Positions 1-5,176 of a stretch of DNA of 64,000 nt are shown one piece after another. The stretch is taken from assembly GCA_963770375.1 (NCBI GenBank), contig CAVYPM010000021.1:62001-126000 (forward strand), written 5' to 3'. The translations under genes were made by a program, and so were the position numbers. The stretch's first letter is position 1; every line of letters starts with the position of its first letter. Below the pieces are notes generated by a model. That model had not been told where the DNA came from. It did not search any database and saw only the letters and a program-made list of their open reading frames with translations. The stretch is from DASVBE01 sp963770375 (lineage in GTDB: Bacteria > Actinomycetota > Actinomycetes > Streptosporangiales > Streptosporangiaceae).

Positions 1-1079
1 CCAGGAAGATCCTGACCGAGCAGGTCACGCCGGAGCGGCTGGCGGCCGCTGAGGCCGGGCCCGACCGGTTCGACGCCGCGCTGTGGGCCGACCTGGCCGG
101 GGCCGGGGTGCTGGCCGCGGCACTGCCGGAGGCGCTGGGCGGGGCCGGTCTCGGCTTCCTCGACGCGTGCTCGGTGCTGATCGAGATGGGCCGGACGGTG
201 GCGCCGGTGCCCTATCTGGCGTCCGCCGTGCTGGGGGCCGGGGCGGTGGCGCGGTTCGGGTCCGCGGCGCAGCAGGAGGAGTTTGCGGTGCCCGCGGGGC
301 GGGGCGAGCTGATCCTGACCGCGGCGCTGGCCGAGGAGGACGGTGACGACCCGGCGGCGCCGTCGGCGCGGGCCAAGCACGAACCCGGCTCCGCGGGCGG
401 CTGGCGGCTCTCGGGGGTGAAGACCACCGTCCCTGCCGCCCCGCAGGCCGCGCTGCTGCTGGTGCCCGCGGCCACCCCGCAGGGCACTGCGGTGTTCCTG
501 GTCCGCCCCGGCGACGCTGGCGTGACGGTCGCGCGTCAGCAGGTGACCAGCGGGGACAGCGCGGGCCAGGTCATCCTGAACCAGGTCAGCCTGCCCGCGG
601 ACCGGGTCCTGGGCGAACCCGGCAACGAGGCCGCACGGTGGCTGACCGACGCGGCCACGGTCGGCCTGTGCGCCACCGCGGCCGGGGTCACCGCGCGGGC
701 GCTGGAGCTGACCGCTGAGTACGCGCGGGAGCGGGTCCAGTTCGGCAAGCCGATCGGCGGCTTCCAGGCGGTGGCGCAGCGGCTGGCCGACGCGTACATC
801 GACTGCGAGGCGATCCGGCTGACGATGTGGCAGGCGGCGTGGCGGCTGGCCGAGGGCCTGCCGTGCGCGGCCGAGATCGCGACGGCCAAGTTCTGGGCGG
901 CGGACGCGGGGCACCGGGTCGCGCACACCGCGGTGCACGTGCACGGCGGGGTCGGCATCGACCTGAGCCACCCGGCGCACCGGTACTTCACCGCGGCCAA
1001 GCACTGCGAGTTCATGCTCGGCGGCGCAACCGCGCAGCTGCGCCGGCTCGGCGCGGAGCTGGCCGCGCCCGGCCGCTAA
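1..1079 (+). CDS. fadE27: acyl-CoA dehydrogenase, FadE27-like (5' truncated by window edge)
   Basis: The reading frame is open from base 3, so the N-terminus lies outside the window; about 358 residues are visible. It reads as an acyl-CoA dehydrogenase: N-terminal helical part (FDAALWADLAGAGVL), the flavin region, and a C-terminal domain with YARERVQFGKPIGGFQAV and a closing HVHGGVGIDLSHPAHRYF. The C-terminal stretch VAHTAVHVHGGVG...HPAHRYF...LGGATAQLRR closely matches M. tuberculosis FadE27, the partner of FadE26 in an alpha2beta2 steroid side-chain dehydrogenase (ChsE4-ChsE5). The visible chain is near the family length of about 370, so only some 10-20 residues are missing. fadE26 would be expected just upstream. 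Confidence 0.85.
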   Translation, partial: RKILTEQVTPERLAAAEAGPDRFDAALWADLAGAGVLAAALPEALGGAGLGFLDACSVLIEMGRTVAPVPYLASAVLGAGAVARFGSAAQQEEFAVPAGRGELILTAALAEEDGDDPAAPSARAKHEPGSAGGWRLSGVKTTVPAAPQAALLLVPAATPQGTAVFLVRPGDAGVTVARQQVTSGDSAGQVILNQVSLPADRVLGEPGNEAARWLTDAATVGLCATAAGVTARALELTAEYARERVQFGKPIGGFQAVAQRLADAYIDCEAIRLTMWQAAWRLAEGLPCAAEIATAKFWAADAGHRVAHTAVHVHGGVGIDLSHPAHRYFTAAKHCEFMLGGATAQLRRLGAELAAPGR

Positions 1080-1124
1080 GCGGCCGGGCAGGTGACTCTG
1101 TACGACCACTGCCGTCACCGCCAG

Positions 1125-1163
1125 CAGGCCCAGGACGCGCCCCGCGGGGGCGTCCTGGGCCTG
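1125..1163. terminator. bidirectional hairpin terminator between convergent genes
   Basis: A strong GC-rich inverted repeat (CAGGCCCAGGACGC ... GCGTCCTGGGCCTG) lies between the end of fadE27 at 1079 and the end of the fascin-like gene at 1187. There is no long T run, as is common for actinobacterial hairpins. Its position between convergent genes supports a terminator for both. Confidence 0.6.
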
Positions 1164-1186
1164 GTCAGGATCTGGCGGTCAGCCGG

Positions 1187-1756
1187 TCAGCTCGCGAGGT
1201 GGCAGGAGAAGTAGAACTCCTCCCACGTCCCGATCTGGGTCGCGTTGCTGTGAATCGCCTCAAAGGCGCTTCCGATGCCGCCGGAGTTCACCGCGGTCAG
1301 GTAGTTGCCGGTGAGAGTCCTGATGGCGTAGAAGCCCGGGCCCACGCCGGACAGCGGGACAAGCTGAAAGGTCTCCCAGGTCGAAATCGCCGTGCGGTTG
1401 GTCTCGATCACGTCCGTGGTCCGCCCGCCGCCGCTGATCGCCGACAGGAAATGCCCGTTGCTGGTCCTGATGGCCCATCCCCCGAAAGAAGACTGGAGCA
1501 GGCCAAAGGTCTCCCAGGTGCTGGGGCTCGTGCGGTTGGTCTCGATCGTGTCCGTGGTCCGCCCGCCGCCGCCGATCGCCGACAGATAGTGCCCGTCGAA
1601 GGACTGGATGGTGCAGATCTGCGTGTTGGTGACGAACGCGGGGGCGGCCACGCGAGCGGTGCTCGCGGACGCCACGCCCGTCAGACCCAGCCCGGCCAGC
1701 CCGGTAGTGACGACCACGATCGCCGTCATACGGCCGACTGCATGCCTGATATTCAC
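1187..1756 (-). CDS. secreted fascin-like beta-trefoil protein
   Basis: A 189-residue protein from a GTG start. Residues 1-32 are a classical Sec signal: basic MNIRHAVGR, a hydrophobic core with VVVTTGLAGLGLTG, and a VASA-type cleavage site. The mature part holds three repeats of about 45 residues with the pattern IRT.(N/D)G.(Y/F)L(S/T)A, GGGGRTTD.IETNRT and STWETF, which is how fascin/FRG1-type beta-trefoils look. One Cys pair (about residues 48 and 185) could form a disulfide. Such domains in secreted actinobacterial proteins are usually carbohydrate- or polymer-binding modules; the ligand here is unknown. It has no functional tie to steroid degradation and sits between fadE27 and a broken copy of the fadE27 tail, which marks it as part of an inserted segment. 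Confidence 0.75.
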   Translation of the reverse strand: MNIRHAVGRMTAIVVVTTGLAGLGLTGVASASTARVAAPAFVTNTQICTIQSFDGHYLSAIGGGGRTTDTIETNRTSPSTWETFGLLQSSFGGWAIRTSNGHFLSAISGGGRTTDVIETNRTAISTWETFQLVPLSGVGPGFYAIRTLTGNYLTAVNSGGIGSAFEAIHSNATQIGTWEEFYFSCHLAS

Positions 1757-1907
1757 GATTGCTCTCGTTTCCCCTCGTATGGTCGGCCCCTGTACCCAGG
1801 ACGATATGAAGGGCGCTGCGTGCGCAGCATCGGTCGGATGACCTATTTGCCGGATTCATCCCCCGGGTGGCGCCGGGCGCCCGCTGATCGCCTGCGAGCA
1901 CTGGCCC

Positions 1908-2036
1908 CGGGTCGGCATCGAGCTGAGCCACCCGGCGCACCGGTACTTCGTGGCCGCCAAGCACTGCGAGTTCATGCTCGGCGGGGCGACCGTTCAGCTG
2001 CGCCGGCTGGGCGCGGAACTGGCCGGGGCCGCGGCT
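1908..2036 (+). pseudogene. duplicated fragment of the fadE27 3' end
   Basis: About 129 bp repeat bases 949-1077 at nearly 90 percent identity by eye (14 or so differences) and encode VGIELSHPAHRYF...CEFMLGGATVQLRRLG, the last 40 residues of the acyl-CoA dehydrogenase. The copy has no upstream part, and a small shift near its end destroys the original stop, so the frame runs on to 2073. It is a remnant left by a duplication or insertion that placed the fascin-like gene between the two copies. The rest of 1757-2118 shows no gene I can support. Confidence 0.8.
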
Positions 2037-2118
2037 AAGGGGCATACCGGAAAATGCCATTGCCCGCCGTCATGACCGGAAGCTACCCTCGTAAGTAAGC
2101 AAGGGAAGGACGCAAACC

Positions 2119-2217
2119 GTGACTATCTGGCAGCCCAGCGGTCGGGCGATCAGGCATGACGCCATGCCGAATCGCTCGTACGCGCCTGCCTTCCTGGGCG
2201 CCGAGGCCACCGGGTAA
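2119..2217 (+). CDS. possible small protein, 32 residues
   Basis: A GTG-started frame of 32 codons (begins MTIWQPSGRAIRHDA, ends FLGAEATG) is preceded by a purine-rich GGGAAGGA about 8 bases upstream and followed after 20 bp by a hairpin with a T run. That start-signal plus terminator layout is what suggests a real short gene. It has no membrane segment or recognisable motif, and no homologue is known to me. It could instead be chance in the leader of the tRNA array. Confidence 0.3.
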   Translation: MTIWQPSGRAIRHDAMPNRSYAPAFLGAEATG

Positions 2218-2238
2218 CGGATAAGCCGGAAGTCACGG

Positions 2239-2273
2239 AACCGCTCCCCGGGAAGCCGGAAGGGGCGGTTTTT
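2239..2273 (+). terminator. rho-independent-type terminator upstream of the tRNA array
   Basis: An AACCGC(T)CCC stem pairs with GGGGCGGTT across a short loop and is followed by a run of T. It would end transcription arriving from the left just before tRNA-Trp, so the array needs its own promoter. Confidence 0.6.
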
Positions 2274-2304
2274 GCTGTAACTGGGCTTTCCGGTAACTGG
2301 ACAA

Positions 2305-2377
2305 AGGGATGTAGCTCAACTGGCTGAGCGTCCGCCTCCAAAGCGGAAGGGTCCGGGTTCGAGTCCTGGCGTCCCTG
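2305..2377 (+). tRNA. tRNA-Trp (CCA)
   Basis: Complete cloverleaf: acceptor AGGGATG/CGTCCCT, D stem GCTC/GAGC, anticodon arm TCCGC-CTCCAAA-GCGGA with CCA anticodon, T arm CCGGG-TTCGAGT-CCTGG. No encoded CCA end. It is the first gene of the array and lies just outside the left inverted repeat. Confidence 0.92.
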
Positions 2378-2413
2378 CGACGCACCACCTGCGGGTGAAC
2401 GTGCACGGCATTT

Positions 2414-2437
2414 GACATCTCAACAGCGTGAAGCACC
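2414..2437 (+). repeat. left copy of a 24-nt imperfect inverted repeat bounding the tRNA array
   Basis: The 24 bases match the reverse complement of 5147-5170 at 22 of 24 positions. The copy sits 36 bp after tRNA-Trp; everything from tRNA-Ala to tRNA-Cys lies between the two copies. Confidence 0.7.
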
Positions 2438-2475
2438 GCAAGTCCCGGCCGGGCGCCATCCCGGCCGGGCAGCTC

Positions 2476-2547
2476 GGGGATGAGCAGCTGAGGTAGCGGC
2501 CGCGCCCTGCAAGCGTTGGCGACCCGGTTCGATTCCGGGCATCTCCA
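2476..2547 (+). tRNA. tRNA-Ala-like (TGC)
   Basis: Acceptor GGGGATG/CATCTCC contains the G3:U70 pair that marks alanine tRNAs; T arm CCCGG-TTCGATT-CCGGG is perfect. The anticodon loop reads CCTGCAA, giving TGC, but position 33 is C instead of the near-universal T and the anticodon stem has only four pairs. Length 72. Function is likely but not certain. Confidence 0.7.
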
Positions 2548-2657
2548 CCGGTGTCGCGTAGTGGGAGTTCGGCTCTTCCCATCCCCGGCCATGGCTCTTT
2601 GGTGAAACCGGAATCACGAGCGGTTGAAGCCGGGTTGGCGCCGGGTGGCGGCTCCAC

Positions 2658-2731
2658 GTCCTCGTAGCCCAACGGCAGGAGGCACCAGCATGAGGCGCTG
2701 GGCAGTGTGCGTTCGAATCGCACCGAGGACA
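2658..2731 (+). tRNA. tRNA with GAG anticodon (Leu codon) but a short variable loop
   Basis: Acceptor GTCCTCG/CGAGGAC, anticodon arm CCAGC-ATGAGGC-GCTGG and T arm GTGCG-TTCGAAT-CGCAC all pair well. The anticodon would be GAG (leucine), yet bacterial leucine tRNAs have a long variable arm and this one has five bases. It may be a recoded or degenerate tRNA. Bases 2548-2657 before it contain a tRNA-like D-arm but no T arm. Confidence 0.6.
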
Positions 2732-2735
2732 CCTC

Positions 2736-2809
2736 GCCCGCTTAGCTCATCAGGCTAGAGCGGCTGCCTTGTAAGCAGCAGGTGACCCGTTCGAGTCGGG
2801 TAGCGGGCT
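2736..2809 (+). tRNA. tRNA-Thr (TGT)
   Basis: Acceptor GCCCGCT/AGCGGGC, D stem GCTC/GAGC, anticodon arm GCTGC-CTTGTAA-GCAGC, T arm ACCCG-TTCGAGT-CGGGT. Canonical in every arm. Confidence 0.93.
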
Positions 2810-2810
2810 C

Positions 2811-2883
2811 TCCGGGATGGGTTGCGGACATCCCGCTGCGGCTTTGGACCGCAGGCACGCTGGTTCGAGTCCAGCTCCCGGAA
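2811..2883 (+). tRNA. tRNA-Gln (TTG)
   Basis: Acceptor TCCGGGA/TCCCGGA, anticodon arm TGCGG-CTTTGGA-CCGCA, T arm GCTGG-TTCGAGT-CCAGC. One base separates it from tRNA-Thr. Position 37 is G. Confidence 0.85.
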
Positions 2884-2887
2884 CGAC

Positions 2888-2957
2888 GCCCTTCGCGCCG
2901 GCGCGCACTTCTCCTTGGTATGGAGAGGCCGCCCGGTTCGACCCCCGGGGAAGGGCT
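2888..2957 (+). tRNA. tRNA-Thr (GGT)
   Basis: Acceptor GCCCTTC/GAAGGGC and anticodon arm TCTCC-TTGGTAT-GGAGA are perfect. The D arm (GCGCCGGCGCGCA) and the T arm are compact, giving only 70 bases. Confidence 0.8.
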
Positions 2958-2961
2958 CCAC

Positions 2962-3034
2962 GTGACCGTAGTGTCAACGGTTAGCACGCGACCTTGCCAT
3001 GGTCGTAGCGCCAGTTCGAATCTGGTCGGTCACT
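2962..3034 (+). tRNA. tRNA-Gly (GCC)
   Basis: Acceptor GTGACCG/CGGTCAC, D stem GTGT/GCAC, anticodon arm CGACC-TTGCCAT-GGTCG, T arm GCCAG-TTCGAAT-CTGGT. Confidence 0.9.
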
Positions 3035-3039
3035 CCATG

Positions 3040-3072
3040 AGGTTCGCGGTTCGAATCCGCGGAGGGGCACCA
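3040..3072 (+). pseudogene. 3' fragment of a tRNA with encoded CCA
   Basis: A perfect T arm CGCGG-TTCGAAT-CCGCG, a 3' acceptor strand GAGGGGC, discriminator A and CCA follow tRNA-Gly directly. The matching 5' strand, D arm and anticodon arm are missing, so this is a truncated tRNA. Confidence 0.75.
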
Positions 3073-3073
3073 A

Positions 3074-3156
3074 GGAGAGTGAACCGATCAGGGATCGGGC
3101 CTCGCTGCTAACGAGTGCGCGGCTCCGGCCGTGGGCTTCGATTGCTCCGCTCTCCG
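3074..3156 (+). tRNA. tRNA-Ser (GCT)
   Basis: Acceptor GGAGAGT/GCTCTCC, anticodon arm with loop CTGCTAA, and a long variable arm typical of serine tRNAs. The T stem has a mismatch. Confidence 0.82.
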
Positions 3157-3161
3157 CTCAC

Positions 3162-3247
3162 GGATGGCTGGCCGACCGGTAAGGCACCCCGTTGGAAGCG
3201 GCGGTCGGGGCGCGAGTCCTGAGCAGGTTCAATTCCTGCGCCGTCCG
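3162..3247 (+). tRNA. tRNA-Ser (GGA)
   Basis: Acceptor GGATGGC/GCCGTCC, anticodon loop TTGGAAG, long variable arm, T arm GCAGG-TTCAATT-CCTGC. It ends 6 bp from the stop codon of the oppositely oriented LAGLIDADG gene. Confidence 0.85.
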
Positions 3248-3253
3248 CCGCAG

Positions 3254-4120
3254 TTACCTGATTAGCGACAGGACGTAGGCGGCTCGACTCGCGCGCCGCT
3301 CGCCAAGGTGCGGCAGGATTGCGGAGAGGACCCGTCGGCCGTCCGCGCGGGCGGTGATCGTCCAGCGCCAGCTTGGTCGCCACCTTCCGGGGTGGCGGTG
3401 AATCGCAGTGATCCGGCCAGCTTCAGCGAGGTCTGCAAGGCGGTCAATAACGTCACGGTCGGTTGACTCGACGCCGATTACCAGATCGCGCTTGGCGCTA
3501 GTCGGCGCAGGTGCCATCCAGCCCTCGCCCTCAATGAGGCCGGCAATCCACGCCCAACTGGCGGGATCGCCAGGCGTCATCGGCGCTGCGGCGGGCAGGG
3601 CGTCCCCATTCGCAGCCACGATTCCAGCTATTTGCCGCCGGCGCTGTTCAAGCAGGAACGGTGCGAGCATCCGCACTAGTTCGCCCACGCTGCCGCGCCG
3701 AGTGACGCACCACTCCCAGGTCGGCTTGTGCCTGACGGTTCGCTGACCCCGGCCATGGACGCGTCCGATGCCGGTTATGGCTTCGAGTCGGCGAACGATG
3801 TCCTGGTCGGTCATCACCACCCGAACTTGGCCACCTGGCCGGCCGTTCCGCCCGAAGGTGCCCTCACCCTCGATGATCGCGGCGAGCCATGCTAGATCCG
3901 CATGATCCATAAGCCGGATCACTGGGTCGGGCCCATACCGGCATGGACCACAGAGCCGCCGGCCCGAGACCCCCGTTTTGATGCCGCAAGTGTCGCAGCA
4001 TCCACGCTTGGCCCGATTGTACTTACATGTCATGCAAAGCCGCTGCGCCCATATGGTGGTGAATGACCCGAAGCAGTCCCGGCATATGCGGGTTTCTGGT
4101 GTGTCAAGCCGACGACTCAT
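3254..4120 (-). CDS. LAGLIDADG-type protein with N-terminal zinc-ribbon cysteines, inside the tRNA array
   Basis: A 288-residue protein on the strand opposite to the tRNAs. The N-terminus carries CxxC pairs at C13/C16, C29/C32, C42/C45 and C57/C60, arranged like two zinc ribbons. The body holds two LAGLIDADG helices about 113 residues apart, LAAIIEGEGTF (79-89) and IAGLIEGEGWM (192-202), each with the acidic residue expected of a metal-binding catalytic end. Two motifs in one chain fit a monomeric homing-endonuclease fold. The start at 4120 has AAAGGA directly before ATG; the frame stays open to 4378 but that part overlaps tRNA-Ser(CGA) and tRNA-Ile and cannot be coding in practice. It is flanked by serine tRNAs on both sides. 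A role in mobility or maintenance of the array is inference; no intron is visible. Confidence 0.75.
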   Translation of the reverse strand: MSRRLDTPETRICRDCFGSFTTIWAQRLCMTCKYNRAKRGCCDTCGIKTGVSGRRLCGPCRYGPDPVIRLMDHADLAWLAAIIEGEGTFGRNGRPGGQVRVVMTDQDIVRRLEAITGIGRVHGRGQRTVRHKPTWEWCVTRRGSVGELVRMLAPFLLEQRRRQIAGIVAANGDALPAAAPMTPGDPASWAWIAGLIEGEGWMAPAPTSAKRDLVIGVESTDRDVIDRLADLAEAGRITAIHRHPGRWRPSWRWTITARADGRRVLSAILPHLGERRASRAAYVLSLIR

Positions 4121-4160
4121 TCCTTTATCGTAGAGATCGGCCACGACAGTTTTCCGCCCC

Positions 4161-4249
4161 GGAAAGGCAAGCCGACTGGCGACGGCACCTGTCCCGAAAA
4201 CAGGCGAGCAGCGTGAGCTGCCTTGTGGGTCCGACTCCCGCCCTTTCCG
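4161..4249 (+). tRNA. tRNA-Ser (CGA), encoded CCA
   Basis: Acceptor GGAAAGG/CCTTTCC, anticodon arm CCTGT-CCCGAAA-ACAGG (C at position 33), long variable arm with its own hairpin, then G and an encoded CCA at 4250-4252. Bases 4253-4287 after it form a perfect 8-bp hairpin (CGGATGCG/CGCATCCG) that may be a collapsed tRNA. Confidence 0.82.
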
Positions 4250-4288
4250 CCACGGATGCGCAATCCGACCGGCTCTTGCCGCATCCGC

Positions 4289-4362
4289 TGGCCACGACCC
4301 AGCTGGTTGACGGGTCCTGTCTGATGAACAGGTGTTGCTCGGTTCGATTCCGAGGTGGCCAA
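4289..4362 (+). tRNA. tRNA-Ile (GAT)
   Basis: Acceptor TGGCCAC/GTGGCCA, D stem CCC/GGG, anticodon arm CCTGT-CTGATGA-ACAGG, T arm CTCGG-TTCGATT-CCGAG. Confidence 0.9.
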
Positions 4363-4371
4363 CTGACCGAC

Positions 4372-4444
4372 GCCTCATGCGCCCGACGGGACGGGTTCCG
4401 GTCTTTTAAACCGGCCTGAAGAGGATCGAGACCTCTATGAGGCA
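4372..4444 (+). tRNA. tRNA-Lys (TTT)
   Basis: Acceptor GCCTCAT/ATGAGGC, anticodon arm CCGGT-CTTTTAA-ACCGG, T stem AGAGG/CCTCT with an unusual T loop ATCGAGA lacking T54. Confidence 0.85.
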
Positions 4445-4502
4445 CGCGCCACTAGTGCCCGGGAGCACCGACACCGGCACCGGTACGGGGTGCGCAGATC
4501 AA

Positions 4503-4573
4503 TCTCGTGTCGTTCAATGGCAGGACGGCGGATTGTTAATCCGCTCATGGAGGTTCGAGTCCTCCCGCGAGAG
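4503..4573 (+). tRNA. tRNA-Asn (GTT)
   Basis: Acceptor TCTCGTG/CGCGAGA, anticodon arm GCGGA-TTGTTAA-TCCGC, T arm GGAGG-TTCGAGT-CCTCC; 71 bases because of a short D arm. The 58 bp before it (4445-4502) hold no cloverleaf. Confidence 0.88.
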
Positions 4574-4577
4574 CTAC

Positions 4578-4652
4578 GGTGGCTTAGCTCAGCCTGGTTA
4601 GAGCACCGGCTTGTCACGCCGGGGGTCGCGAGTTCGAATCTCGTAGTCACCG
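4578..4652 (+). tRNA. tRNA-Asp (GTC), encoded CCA
   Basis: Acceptor GGTGGCT/AGTCACC, D stem GCTC/GAGC, anticodon arm CCGGC-TTGTCAC-GCCGG, T arm GCGAG-TTCGAAT-CTCGT, discriminator G, CCA at 4653-4655. Confidence 0.92.
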
Positions 4653-4680
4653 CCATCCCGCTGTCAGCAGCGGGTACCAG

Positions 4681-4752
4681 GCTCCCGTGGTGAAACGGAG
4701 ATCACGCCGGATTACGGATCCGAAAGTGGAGGTTCGACTCCTCCCGGGAGTG
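4681..4752 (+). tRNA. tRNA-Arg (ACG)
   Basis: Acceptor GCTCCCG/CGGGAGT with a G1:U72 pair, anticodon loop TTACGGA, T arm GGAGG-TTCGACT-CCTCC. The anticodon stem has one mismatch. Confidence 0.82.
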
Positions 4753-4753
4753 C

Positions 4754-4825
4754 CGATCAGTAGCTCAGCGGCAGAGCCACGGTGTCACATACCGTTACGC
4801 GCAGGTTCGAGTCCTGCCTGATCGA
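4754..4825 (+). tRNA. tRNA-Val (CAC)
   Basis: Acceptor CGATCAG/CTGATCG, D stem GCTC/GAGC, anticodon arm ACGGT-GTCACAT-ACCGT, T arm GCAGG-TTCGAGT-CCTGC. One base from tRNA-Arg. Confidence 0.9.
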
Positions 4826-4827
4826 CT

Positions 4828-4899
4828 GAGGATGTAGCTCAACGGCTAGAGCACGTGGTTGTGAGCCACGGGGCGCGGGGTCGGCACCCGCCATCCTCC
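4828..4899 (+). tRNA. tRNA-His (GTG), atypical T loop
   Basis: Acceptor GAGGATG/CATCCTC, anticodon arm CGTGG-TTGTGAG-CCACG. The T stem GCGGG/CCCGC pairs but the loop reads GTCGGCA instead of TTCNANT, and no G(-1) is evident opposite the discriminator, so charging by HisRS is uncertain. Confidence 0.78.
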
Positions 4900-4902
4900 C
4901 CA

Positions 4903-4982
4903 CGGTGAGTTGGGCAGGTGGTGAGCCCAGCGGGTTGTAACCCCGTAGCTACGGCGTAGAGGTTCGATTCCTCTCTCACCGA
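4903..4982 (+). tRNA. tRNA-Tyr (GTA)
   Basis: Acceptor CGGTGAG/CTCACCG, anticodon arm GCGGG-TTGTAAC-CCCGT, an 11-base class II variable arm as in bacterial tyrosine tRNAs, T arm AGAGG-TTCGATT-CCTCT. Confidence 0.9.
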
Positions 4983-4986
4983 CTCA

Positions 4987-5055
4987 GTCCCCGGCCGCGG
5001 ACCGGTCTCCGGGCTTCCGAAGCCTGGCTGCTCAGTTCGACTCTGAGCGGGGATA
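4987..5055 (+). tRNA. tRNA-Arg (CCG), encoded CCA
   Basis: Acceptor GTCCCCG/CGGGGAT with G1:U72, anticodon arm CGGGC-TTCCGAA-GCCTG, T arm CTCAG-TTCGACT-CTGAG, discriminator A and CCA at 5056-5058. Confidence 0.85.
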
Positions 5056-5059
5056 CCAC

Positions 5060-5133
5060 GGCGCATGTCCTGCCGGTGCAGGCGGCGGTCTGCAAAGCCG
5101 CTGGTTCCTGGGGTTCGACTCCCCGATGCGCTC
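5060..5133 (+). tRNA. tRNA-Cys (GCA)
   Basis: Acceptor GGCGCAT/ATGCGCT with G1:U72, anticodon arm GCGGT-CTGCAAA-GCCGC, T arm TGGGG-TTCGACT-CCCCG. The discriminator is C rather than the usual U of cysteine tRNAs. Last gene of the array. Confidence 0.82.
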
Positions 5134-5146
5134 GATGCGTCTCGCT

Positions 5147-5170
5147 GGTGCTTCACGCTGCTGAGATGAC
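5147..5170 (-). repeat. right copy of the 24-nt imperfect inverted repeat
   Basis: Reverse complement of 2414-2437 with two differences. It begins 13 bp after tRNA-Cys and ends 6 bp before the stop codon of the neighbouring oxidoreductase gene. Confidence 0.7.
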
Positions 5171-5176
5171 CAGGCC

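Noticed and set aside
2378..2475. Possible tRNA or structured RNA after tRNA-Trp
   Set aside because: Two CCCGGCCGGG palindromes and the inverted repeat are present but no cloverleaf can be drawn on either strand.
2548..2657. Possible extra tRNA between tRNA-Ala and the GAG tRNA
   Set aside because: A D-arm-like TGGTGAAACC...ATCACG is present but no anticodon stem pairs and no T arm exists; at most a degraded remnant.
4121..4378. N-terminal extension of the LAGLIDADG gene to ATG 4378
   Set aside because: It would run antisense through tRNA-Ile and tRNA-Ser(CGA); the zinc-ribbon protein starts cleanly at 4120.
2305..5133. Ribosomal RNA operon linked to the tRNAs
   Set aside because: No 16S, 23S or 5S-like sequence is present; the region contains only tRNAs and one protein gene.
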